Below, piece by piece: positions 1-11,114 of a stretch of DNA of 64,000 nt (positions are counted from its first letter, which is position 1; each line of letters starts with the position of its first letter). Under the pieces are notes generated by a model. It did no database searches, was not told the DNA's origin, and was given only the letters and a program-made list of their open reading frames with translations. This stretch comes from Mesaphorura yosii (taxonomy: Eukaryota > Arthropoda > Collembola > Poduromorpha > Tullbergiidae), in assembly GCA_009869945.1 (NCBI GenBank), contig WIXG01000012.1, positions 62,001 through 126,000 of the forward strand, in the 5' to 3' direction. A program made the translations under genes and the position numbers.

Positions 1-2605
1 CTCTCTCGAAATACTCGCTGGGGTTCAGCGGTCGGTGACACTCGTCACAGCAGAAGTGATCCTTGTGGTAAGGCTTGCCTTTGACGGTGATCATGTCACT
101 CTGCAAATACGCAAAGAGAAAATACAGTTTTAATTGGATTGAACCTTCTTCACAGCAGCGCAGGAAAGAAAGTTCTAGTAAAACATTGTTCAGTTAAGCA
201 CTGACCGTATCCATGATGGGGTTGTGGCAGCCATTGCATTGAGGAAACAGTTTGTTGTAGTCGTCAATGCAGTACGGGCCCATGCCATTCTTTTCGTAGT
301 ACGTCGTTGGTGTCAACAGTTTGTGGCATTCAATGCACTGATAAATAAGACATAAATAATTAAGAGATGAATGGCCAGTATGAGCACAAGACAGTGTTAT
401 TACGTTTGGGATCATGCACAAGATCAAATAAATGGATGACGATCAATGAGAGTGCAGGATTCATCAATTTGTTAATTGCAATGCGCTGATTGGCTTACTG
501 AGAATTTGTTTGTTTCTACTTAATATTAATTAAAAGAAATGTAGTGTTTGATGACTTGTCTTGTCCAAACATGTTTTTGGTTTTGGTCAACAATTCTTGC
601 GACCTTTACTTGTACGCGCAAATTACTTTGAAGTGATATCTTACCTTGAAGCAATCCGGGTGGTAAGTTTTTCCGATTGCGGTGATCATATTTTTCTAGA
701 AACAAAGTTTATTAGCGCAACGTCGCAAATGCAATTGCATTTTTCTTACCTGTTCCCTGATTGGCCTCTTGCAACCAGCACATTTTGGGCTAATTGGTAG
801 AAAGTGTGGAAAGTGAGATTGTGTCATGAAATTCGCTGTCAGTCGGACTCAATTTGCATTCTCACCTGTACTTCTGATGGAAACAATCCGGGCAGTACGG
901 CTGTGAGTTCTTTTCGATGAAATTGCTTGGTGAAAGTTGCTTTTTGCACTCCACGCATTGAAAGCAGGCAGGATGATAATTGTTTCCCATTGCCACGGTT
1001 GGTGTCTCAAGAATTGGTGTGAAACACTTGGCGCACTTGGGCTTGAAGAGATTGTTGTAATCCTTCGTGCAGTACAGATTCCCGTCCTTCTCCTTGAAAT
1101 CGTTCGGATCCTGAGCAAAAGAAAATGTTCTGAGTTCAATTCAATTCTGCATTCTACAAGAGAGTATTGGATATTGAACCAATTGACTGGCTTACCAATG
1201 GAACCGCGCATTCACAGCACTTGAAACTAAATTAAGGAAGTGAAAGATCTCATTATACATGGAATTCATGGAAAAATCTCGGAAACAATGCAATCCTTAC
1301 CAGTGTGCATGATATTGCTTTCCCCTGGCGAAAACCTTGTTCTTTGACTGTTATTCAAGATGAGATTAATTAGAACACTAATTTTTCAGCTTTCTGGCAG
1401 CTTTTGCGACTAAAAGCAAAAACTTACGTCTCTGATGGGCTCCTTGCACTTGGCACAGCGTGGGCTAAATTTATTATGGTAGCAATTTGGGCAGTATGGC
1501 CTGAAGTCCTTTGTCATAAAGTTGTCCGGAGAAAGCACACATTTGCAAGCGGTGCAAGTAAAGCATTCAGGGTGAAACAGTTTCTCGACATCCAATTTGA
1601 CGTTGATGTAATGCTACAGAAAGTTATGCAGACAGGTGTGAGTTCATCGCATTAAAGCCGAGTATGCTCTCCTCACTGTAATAGCACGAAAATACTTACT
1701 CCACGTAAATCTTTGCCACATCCCGCACATGGCGGAAGAAACAATGAATGATGACAGGTCTTGCAGTACGGCTTTCCGTCGTGTTCCAGATAATTCGGGC
1801 CAATAAGTTCCACGTGACAGTGCGTGCAAGTAACTGGATAAAAGGAATCATAAAATGTAGGTCCGTGTATGCTCCATAAAATTATTGATGCGTGAATCAT
1901 ACTTACAGTGTTGAGGATGCCACATTTTGTCCAAAGCAGTGACCATCTAAACAAATTATTTGGGAATAATCTTCAGCATTGTTCAAAGTTACGCGTGAAT
2001 GTAATGGAAATAGAAGGAAACACGTACAGCACCGACGATTCCCTCTCCACACACACAGCACGGGCCCTTAACAATTGGCGGTGTGTGTTTGTAGTCCAGA
2101 TGATAGCTGCTGAAGTTCCAATCCTCGTTCAGATCGTTGATGCTCGGAGTCGGTGGCTCGTACGCAAGCGGTCTGTCTGCAACGGCCCATGGCGCGACCC
2201 GTGGTGGCGTGGGTTTCTTTTGCACCAAGTGAATTGGGATTCTCGGAGATCCCAATGGTGAAGCGGCGCCGGCATTCGTATTGTTGAGATTCGGTGTTGG
2301 TGAAAGCAAACTCGGAGAATTTGTTAGGAACTCAAAATCGGGGATTTGCAGATTGAGAGACGCGTACGGGTCTTCCGTACTGCGTGGGCGAGCGGCAGAA
2401 CGCTGATGGCTCTCGTGCTCATGGCCGTGAAAGCGGACAGTTTTTGGCGGAGACTTCTCGCGCTCTCCTGTGACATGTGAAATATGGCCATAAAAATTCG
2501 TAATGGCAACCCTGATACGCTTTCTTGCTCGAGAAAATCCCTTGTGCGAGAATTTAAGAAAATAGGCTTACTTTTGTGCGTGAGTCGCGTCAGGACATCC
2601 GCCAT
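1..2605 (-). CDS. Multi-LIM-domain protein, at least six tandem LIM domains (3' end off window)
   Basis: LIM domains are double zinc fingers that bind proteins, usually at adhesions or on actin. The start ATG (2603-2605) opens a short exon (MADVLTRLTHK). A second exon then encodes a Ser/Pro-rich linker with a PPTPSINDLNEDWN segment and the first Cys pair (CCVCGEG). Successive exons read as LIM arrays: CTHCHVEL, CAGCGKDLRG, CTACKCVL, CAKCKEPIRD, CCECAVPL, CAKCFTPILE, CVECKKQL, CAGCKRPIRE, CIECHKLL, CNGCHNPIMD and CDECHRPL, each with the WHP/YHP/FHP-type central histidine. Exons are small, with GT-AG introns of about 60-200 bp. The last coding exon visible (about 1-100) is still inside LIM6, so the protein continues to the left. 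Finger style resembles paxillin/Hic-5 and PINCH, but paxillin has four LIMs and PINCH five. I give no gene symbol. It is sure to be a LIM protein; the subfamily is open. Confidence 0.85.
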
Positions 2606-5600
2606 TGTTACTTATTTCCCAGGTTGATTCCCAATCAGCAGAAAGTCGGTCACCAGATAAGAATCCAGAGGTTATTCACACTCTAAACTCTCAACGAACA
2701 AAGCACAACACTGAATTCCCTTCAGAAAATCCGACACGACGCACACAAAAATAGGAACTGTCACCAAATGTTGCCAATTCAATGAAAAATGTATCCCGGA
2801 ACCAAACAGCCAACAGAAAACGATCGTGCTGAGCCGAACTGATCAAGATGAATGTGGCATGGAAGCACTTGCGCCAAACGCCACAGCAAGTCACAAAAAA
2901 TTATGTGGCTCAGTAGGTCAGGCAGATCGTCGAGTAATGCGCTAGCGTGCAGCAAATCAAGTCAACCAGCCTAGGCAAACAAGAAGATGGAACAGAACAG
3001 CAAAGAGCAACAGGACGAGTTGAATGAAGAAATACAACTGGTGCGAGGTGCGCTAACGATACAACTGTTGAGTTATTTCTAGAATTCGTACTCGCAGTCG
3101 TCAGAGTCAAGTGAGTGGGTCTTGCATCCTCGTCGCCTTGCCAAAGCCAATGCAGGCCTGCAGGCTGAAAACTGGCGCTCATACTACAGAAATTTCGTCA
3201 CTGCGAGCTAGAACAAGATCATATTTCAAGTACTGGCTTTTAGTGTGCGAATGCGAAATCTGCGAACTGCGAGTCTGAGCTTTCCAAGAACTCGGCCCAG
3301 AAGCTTAAGCTTTGATCGGATCGAGGTCTCGGGATTTGGATCTGACAAGAAATTCATTCATTTGGCAAAAAGCACATAAATCTAATCTACAGTTACGCCT
3401 GGTAATGAAGGACGATCTGCACGGCGCGCGCGGTCTTGAATGTGTATGTGACTCAGTCCGATTAAAACTTACTTTATGTCATCCTTTTCACCCGGAATCC
3501 ATTTAACGACTCTTACTTTTTTACTTTACGTTTACGCTTTTTACAAGGAGACACATTCGAATTTCGAAGGTTCGTGATGCCATGATCCAAATTCTGACTC
3601 GCAGCAAGTCGAATAGTCGAATATTCAAACTTGCTGCTTATCATTTGCCAAGTACAAGTTAATTTCTTGTTCTTTTGCTCCACGCTCCGGTGTACTACGC
3701 TTGGACCAATGACAAAGATCGCGGATCGCGTAGTTATTCTCTTGGGACAAGCCGAGTCTGAATCTAAGTACGAATGCGGATGAGAAACTGAGAAACATAA
3801 ACATGCTCTTAATGGCAAATGGCACGACGGTAGCAGTTAAATGTTTCTGCTGAAGTTGCCAAAATGACTAACTTCATGTTAAAGGACGCAGAGTCAAAAA
3901 GCCACATTCTGGCACATTAAAAGCTAAATGCTGTTTCTAATTTCTTGTTCTCAATCAGCATTCTCTTCGTGCATCCGTGCTTGTGACACAAGGAGAAGAC
4001 ATGGTCTTGTGTCCCGTGCTCCTTGCGTCCTGTGGCCATGTACGAATTTTGCTTTCATTTAAATCTTCAGGGAATTTCGACAACTCAATAATTCTGTTCC
4101 ATGAACTCATCCGCCTGCCTGCCCGCCTGCACAAAAGAAAGCCTTTCGGCCTTGTGCTCTGTTTTCACTGGCACACCAACAAAAACGAACGCGAGCAGGA
4201 ACGGAAGAACATCATCATCAGAAACCTGCACTGCTCGCTAAAAATAAATCAATTAATTTCAGCTAATCTTCTTTTGCTTTTGCTCTTGCCCTTCCAAAGC
4301 TTGGGCAAGAATTGGCAATGACGAGACCCGAGTCGAGTCGAGATGATGAGGCTGAAGACTGAGGTGAGCAAATTCGACATTCGGCTTTCGGCTCCTGGCG
4401 TGACAAAATTATTTTTACTTCCTGAATTTCTGACTCATCTTTATCCGCTTCATATTTATTACACAGCAAGGTTATAAATCAATGCCAAAATTTTGTATGA
4501 ACCATCTACTCTACGTCTACGTCTACGCGGTAGACCATATAGACATAGACCAGTCACAGTGGCAGTGGCGGTCGGACGCGCCTATTCGTGCTTTCTGTAT
4601 TCTGGCTGATCACTAATCATGTGTGTCCTTCGAGCCGTGCCAATGTCAGGAACGAGAACGAGAATGTTCACTGCGCACACATAAAACTCAAATCAAGATA
4701 GTCAACGGAGGCTAAACAGAAATTACCTTTCTTCTCTTAACGTAAACAAATACGAAATACCGTAGGACGAGTTCTAAACCTGGGATTTTCAGCTAAACAA
4801 ATGCTCCCATTTTGCATAGGCTTGGCCCCGAATTTTGCTGATCCTGGCGCAGAGGGCGAGAAGACAAACAAACGATTCGGGTAGTTTCAGTGCAGAGAGA
4901 AGGTCCAGGAGATTTACTGTTCTAAATATCAATTCGCGTGGGCGCTGCTCACTCGTCACAGATGCCATTTTTGGATTATTGAGCTATTACATTTCATTCT
5001 CGCCATGTAATGAGGTGAATGAGGTCGTTAATAAAAGATCCACAAGTTCTTGTTCGTTTTCTTCAGGATTAGCATTATCGTGTGTGTATGTAGCGTCGAT
5101 CCAAATTTGATACCCCGCATTAGCATTAGCATCAAGATCATTGAACATTCAATGCTAATTGATATTTGCTTTATAAGCGAATGAATTATGAGAAGGAACG
5201 CAATCGCCATTGTCATTGCCGTTGCGGAAATGGGCGACAACGACAAAGGCAACAAAACAACAATGCTGAGCAGACTCCAGACTGCAAGGAGACATTTCAT
5301 AATTAAATCACCAATTCAGTTCCCAAAGAAGAGATGTTTTGGTGTGGTTTTTGGGCATGAGACATTATTCATGTTCATCCTTTGTGCATAGTGCAGGCCA
5401 TGCCAAATTGACAAAATTGGCAATATTGAATTACAGGCCATACGTTACTGTCTGTTGTCTTGTTTTGGCGTTTGTATCAAATAACCTCAGTGAGTGATCA
5501 TCGACCATGCCACTGCCGAATATCATGATCAGAACACTAGTAATTCGAATCAGGAATGCTTATCCGTTGCGGTCAACCGCCTTCGCGTCACCGCTGGAGC

Positions 5601-6427
5601 GCTATTATTAGAGAAACCGACAAGACAATCGCCATAGATTATTCGGGCAAAGCCATGTCTCGGCTGATTGCGAATAATTCAGAAACAGCGACTTGAAGCG
5701 TCAGCTTCTTAAATTCAGCAGAATGATAAATACTTGTACCAGTGCACGGCCTCCTCCACAATAATACAATGCAATGCAATGATTCCCTGGGATAATCATA
5801 ATGAAGATGCAGATGCAGCAGTTGGATGGGATAATTTTGTCAACTCGTTGAGCTCCACTTGCAAGTTTGCGTTTTTCGCGACATCTCTACAAAGTCGAGG
5901 GGCACGACTCAAATTCTTGTAGAAGTACGCAAAATCAAAAAGAGAGAGCTACCAGCTGAGAACCTACGAAGAGAGTTAAGTAACTTTTGTATTTTGCAAT
6001 GGGAAATTATCATAAACGTTTATAATATTTTGCACAATATTGGCATTTCGTTTTGGCATTGCCAACAAATTGGTGGAGAATCGTTCTGCTTTTCGCAATA
6101 AGTTTATTAATTGGAATCACGTTTCTGACGTGTTAGTTCGGCAGACAGCCTTTGTGGAGCACAAGTGATTCTGCTGTGCTCATTAATTTTTTATTATTTA
6201 CTACCGTTTTAGCCATTCTTTCATTGTTAATTCCGACAAACGGTTTTTAGAATTAAGTGGTGCACGGTGATTGCGGTGGTCTCAGCAGTATTTTGCTGAA
6301 CGCCACACGTGACGGACGGAGGAACTGAAACTGAAGCACTCGAAGGAAGACTGCACCGATACCTGGATTAACTAGTTTTGAAAGGGCAGAAGAATATCAT
6401 CGTGCTACCTCAGCTGATACTGACAGC
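2606..6427. other. Intergenic region between divergent LIM gene and TFIIB
   Basis: About 3.8 kb between two divergent genes. I found no open frame resembling a known protein on either strand; open stretches are under 130 codons and lack coding character. It should contain the promoters and 5' UTRs of the LIM gene (left part) and TFIIB (right part). An ACGTCTACGTCTACG short tandem run lies near 4510. No RNA gene or transposon was recognised. Confidence 0.6.
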
Positions 6428-7755
6428 ATGGCTTCCAGAGTGGACCCAACTGGAGTTTACTGCAGAGAGCACCCGGAGGCCCCATTGGTCGAAGACTACA
6501 GAGCAGGCGACCAGATTTGTTCCGAGTGCGGGCTTGTAGTTGGCGACAGGTAATCTTGAATCAGTTAATAGTATCACGAACTTACTGATTATACTAAAGT
6601 CTTAAGCACGCTGGATTACACAACAATACGTGTGCAGTTTGGATAAGGCATCATCATTCTAATGAAACAATTGATTTATTGCTGGAAATTAAAGGAATGA
6701 CAGGATTGGCATCAAAATATAGTTGAATTGAGAAGTCTAACGCTCTGTTCTTTATTACAGAGTGATTGATGTTGGGTCTGAATGGAGAACATTTAGCAAC
6801 AGCAATGAGAAGGCTAATGGCGACCCGTCACGTGTTGGTGGCCCAGAAAACCCACTTCTAAATGGATCGGACTTGTCCACAATGATTGGTGGAGGACGCG
6901 GCGACGCAGCCTTTGATGAATTTGGCGTAGCCAAATATCAGAATCGACGAACAATCAGCAGCGGTGATCGTGCCCTGATTAATGCATTCAAAGAAATTAG
7001 CCAGATGGCTGATCGTATAAACCTGCCGAAAACTATTGTGGATCGCGCTAATAATCTCTTCAAAGTAAGTAAAAATTATGGTCGAGCCAATCGTATGACT
7101 ATACGAGGAGCAGCACAAATTAGGATCCATATTTTCATGTATTAAGATGGTTCACGACGGCAAAAATTTGAAAGGGAGGTCAAACGACGCGATTGCATCC
7201 GCCAGTCTTTATATCGCTTGCCGACAAGAAGGAGTTCCGCGAACTTTCAAGGAGATTTGCGCTGTTTCAAAGATTTCCAAGAAAGAAATTGGTCGGTGCT
7301 TCAAGCTGATCCTGAAAGCATTGGACACGTCAGTTGATCTGATTACAACTGGTGATTTCATGAGCCGATTCTGCTCCAACTTGAGCCTCCCGATTTCAGT
7401 ACAAAGAGCGGCTACCGCAATTGCTCGTGCAGCGGTAGACTTGGACATTGTTCCTGGGCGTTCTCCGATCAGCGTCGCAGCTGCAGCAATCTACATGGCA
7501 AGTCAGGTACGACGAATGACTTATCGCTTATAGATTTCAGCACACTACGAATCGTGAAGGAAATTGTATCGTGATTATCCTGATGAATCCTAGGCTTCGG
7601 AACTTAAGCGTTCTCAGAAAGAAATTGGAGACGTGGCTGGAGTCGCAGATGTCACGATTCGCCAGTCGTACAAACTAATGTACCCCAAGGCCGAATCACT
7701 GTTTCCGAAGGATTTCAAGTTCTTCACTCCTATCGATCAACTTCCACTCGCTTAA
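6428..7755 (+). CDS. GTF2B: Transcription initiation factor IIB
   Basis: TFIIB bridges TBP-TATA DNA and RNA polymerase II during start-site selection in the nucleus. Four exons (6428-6549, 6761-7064, 7147-7506, 7594-7755) join in frame to 315 codons; human TFIIB is 316 aa. The N-terminal zinc ribbon has a C-x2-H ... C-x2-C set (CREH, then CSEC). It is followed by the B-reader/linker segment (SEWRTFSN) and two cyclin-like repeats: the first around [18 protein letters not shown] and [18 protein letters not shown], the second around [13 protein letters not shown] and [18 protein letters not shown]. The start ATG lies directly before the ribbon. Nothing is missing. An AATAAA at 8122-8127 is a candidate polyadenylation signal. 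Confidence 0.97.
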
Positions 7756-8824
7756 ACTTAATAACGTACAAATTGTAAATTGCGATTTACCCTACCATGT
7801 AATCGTTCATACGCGTAGATCGACATTGACAATTCCAACTTCATTTCAGTGAAATAAGTAGCTTTTTATGCTAGTGGTACCTGCTTCTTGACTTGGAAGC
7901 AGTTAGCAATTACATACACCTAGTTTTAAGTATTAACGTGACCACCAAATATAAATACGCACAGAAGTAAGTCAAGAATCAAGAATTCACTTCAAACTTG
8001 GAATAACGGACAATTTACGACGTTGAAAGTCGTCAGCAGATGCTGTTCTGCACTTTATTTTACTGCGCTAAATAGTGAACGGTAATTAATTGAATGTATC
8101 ACCGATCTACTTGATTACTTGAATAAATTGACGCAAACCCAAGCCCCGCAATCATTTTGTACATAATTTATTTCAAATACATATAATAATAACTTTGTTT
8201 GAATACATGAATAATTTCCTAAGCGTATTTCGTCAATAAATTGATATGCTCTTAAAATATTTTAAAACAAAGGAAGGTAATGCATTTGGTAAAACGTTTG
8301 ATGAGATATGCAAAGAATACATTGACATTTGATTGAGACATGACATCGCTTCTGCTCAGTCATTTCCACATCGTCTTCGATGAGTTGGCATTGTTTGAGA
8401 CTACAAAGTTACAGCATTCCTGCCATTTTGACTAAAAGCTCAACTGCTCAATTGGCAAACTTACACTGAGAAGGAGTCTACGATTATGATTAAGAAATAT
8501 CACTTGAAGGTTACACTCACTCTTACGATACGACTATTTTCTTTTGATTTGAAAGGCGGACATTTTCAGTTTGTTTCGTACATTTGACGTTGAGTAAACT
8601 CGCTGGACAGTCTTGATTTTGATGTTATTAAAACTATTACAAGATATCATCTAACATAAAAGCAAAAAATATGTCAATTAGCATAGTTATAAGTTGGTAA
8701 TTATCATTATTGAAGATCAAGTAATCACATCTAGTCTTTATAGTCAGGTTCCAAATAAATAAATGGCCCAAATAATGCATTGTATTGCAATTGCATCACT
8801 AGTTTGTGGTTTCAAGTGAGCTGT
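7756..8824. other. Convergent 3' region of TFIIB and the two-RRM gene
   Basis: AT-rich, about 1.07 kb, between the TFIIB stop and the stop of the leftward RRM gene. It carries several AATAAA/TTTATT elements suitable as polyadenylation signals for both genes. No coding signal seen. Confidence 0.6.
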
Positions 8825-11114
8825 TTACTCAGATTCACTTTCGTCTTTGTCTTCAGCTTCGACGGTGCTTGTAAATCCGTCAATGACAAGTTCTCCACCG
8901 GAAACAACGTCCATAAAAAGCAGGGCAGAACTGCGACAAAGAAAAATCAGTTAATGCCATTGCTACTCTATCTCATTTAATTTCTGTCGAAGTTGACATT
9001 AGACAAGCAACTTACTCAAGATCAATGAAGGTCATTCTGGCTGTTGTCTTCTTGATGAAATGAATACTAATTAGCCCTGGATACTCCTTGAGACGATCAA
9101 TAACATTTGATGTGGCCGCGTTCATTGGCAAATTTTTCAAGAGCACCACATTATTAACGATTCCCTTATAGATTGACAATGGCATCACCATTCCTGCAAC
9201 AATCAAACACTAGTAAATATTTCACCCGTACATACGCCGTGAAGTGTTTCATAAAAAAGGTGCACCTGGAATACGACGCTGGAGATGAGCAAAGAGAGCA
9301 TTTTGAGCACCATCGTAGGATACGAATGTCACCAGAGCCCATCCATTTGCTGCAGGAGTCTTTGGGCCTTTCCTTGAGAAGTTGACTGAGAGCTCAATAC
9401 TGTACAATTTCCTGTAAATCAACAAAGTGGTTAGAATTGGGTTTGTAACGGGTACTGACCCGTGTCATGGTCATGAGTTTGTATGAGGGTTCATGAGACT
9501 CGAACGCAACGAAGTTGAGTTGAGAGAACTTTAGCTACAATGCAGTTCCAACCCAATTTGTAATTTAGCCTTTCCTTCGTTCTCGTTGCGTTGAGTTTAG
9601 TTTTCTTTTGCACACAGTTTTCCATTTTCAGCCTAAACCCTCATACTCATAACTACAAGCACCTTTCTTTAAAGTTTAATAGTTAGTTAATTATACTTTA
9701 TGCATCATCATTTGGAGCTAAATCCGCCACTAAAATTAGACGAGTTGTTGCGAAAATGGAAGCTAAAGGTCGAGAATCTGGACTAGAAGCCTCATACAAG
9801 TGCAACTATTTGGGATGTGACGCGACTTTTCATACTAGTCGCAATCTTCAACTTCATGAGGCGACGCACGCAACGTTAGTCACAAAAACTTTCCAGCCAT
9901 TGCTTAGAACTTAAAGTTAAAACAAAACTTAAACTGCAAATTCTGAATAGGCATTCAGGAAGAGATTTGAGTGGTTATTTCAGTGGATTCAAAGAAAATA
10001 TCGAGCTCAAGGAACTGGACGACTCACAAGACGAAGATACAAATTCGTCTCAAGAAAGTAACACAGCTTCTGAACTCAAGCAAATTCGGGTTATTAAGCA
10101 GATTTTGGAGACAGGTCGCAGCGACAAATCAACTCCGATTTACACTACATACTTCGTTCTGGTGGTAGATGCAGAAGAAAAATCTGTTGGCCTTCATGAG
10201 TACGTCAGAAGTGTATCAAACAATCCTCAGAAAGAAATCATGACATATGTCGGAAAGAAAACAGTTTATACTAACGCAAATTTGAACATCGTTGATGATC
10301 ATAAGTCAAGAACTAATAGCACTCTGGTTACGCTACGTGGGTCTGGGGAGAAAGTAGCATACGAAATAGCAAGGCACATTCACGATACGAAGAATGAAAT
10401 GGAGCCCGAAGAGTCATTTTATCAGGTAACTTAAATTAATTCTCTTTCAGTGGTTGGGTTTGACTGGGTACTGAAATTAATGGGATCCTGTTCAATGTTG
10501 ATTAATTTTAGCTACTGGGAAGCTTTCGTACTAGAGCAAACAACCCAACTAATAATGTGAAATGGGCATTCTGCAATAAAAGAATGGACGCTACTCCCAT
10601 GGTGTCCTTCTCCGATGCCAGATACAGCAAGGCACAGAAGTGCCCATTTGAACACAATCAATTGGGCTGAGATTTCTATGGCAAGTTTCATGCAGAACCC
10701 AAACTACTTGAATTTTAGATGCAAGTGTTTCTTAAAACTTAAACCTAGTTGAACATGTGTCTTCAAACAAAATTTCTTAAGCCTAAGATCTCATTCATTT
10801 GTTAAACCTAATTTCTCATTCGTTTGTTAAGCGTAAATAAACCAGGCAAAATTCAAATACTATTAATACAGTATACCTTACCCAAAACCTTCGAATACTT
10901 CAACCAAATCCGACATTGCTGCCCAGTCTGGAATTCCGCTCACGTGCACCGTGTTGGCTTTTGGCGTCTTGTAGTCGTACAAATGGATTGGAGGACCAAG
11001 GACAATCAGACTTTCAGCTGCACTGCGTAGGATACGTTCAGGGTAGCCGAACGTTGGAAATGAATAGTTCGGAAAGTTAGGCACAGTCCGGAGAATTTTA
11101 CTGTGCGCTCTCAT
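8825..11114 (-). CDS. Two-RRM RNA-binding protein
   Basis: Four exons (11114-10882, 9411-9266, 9193-9016, 8930-8825) close in frame to a 220-aa protein. RRM1 starts near residue 55 with an RNP2-like strand (NTVHVSGIP) and has an RNP1-like strand GWALVTFVSY near residue 105. RRM2 starts near NNVVLLKNLP (about residue 135), with TARMTFIDL in the RNP1 position and a helix SALLFMDV. The tail is acidic (EAEDKDESESE). The layout of two RRMs, with the second reading ...LKNLP...YPGL..., recalls U1A/U2B''-type RRMs, but RRM1 lacks the residues that would identify U1A, so I do not name it. Exon 1 ends in the middle of RRM1. The following 1,470-bp intron (10881-9412) is far longer than others in the window because it contains another gene on the opposite strand. 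Confidence 0.8.
9756..10670 (+). CDS. Single C2H2 zinc-finger protein nested in an antisense intron
   Basis: Three exons (9756-9874, 9951-10425, 10512-10670) join in frame to 250 aa. Residues about 14-36 form one classical finger: CNYLGC, then 12 residues, then HEATH (C-x4-C-x12-H-x3-H), followed by THSGR, like the start of an inter-finger linker. The exon boundary falls inside this linker. Residues about 40-200 contain an acidic Asp/Ser stretch (DDSQDEDTNSSQES) and a region of apparent beta/alpha character (STPIYTTYFVLVVDAEEKS) that I do not recognise. The C terminus has two further Cys and one His (FCNK ... KCPFEH) not in a standard spacing. Function is unknown; nucleic-acid binding is likely from the finger. 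The whole gene lies within intron 1 of the leftward RRM gene. Confidence 0.72.
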
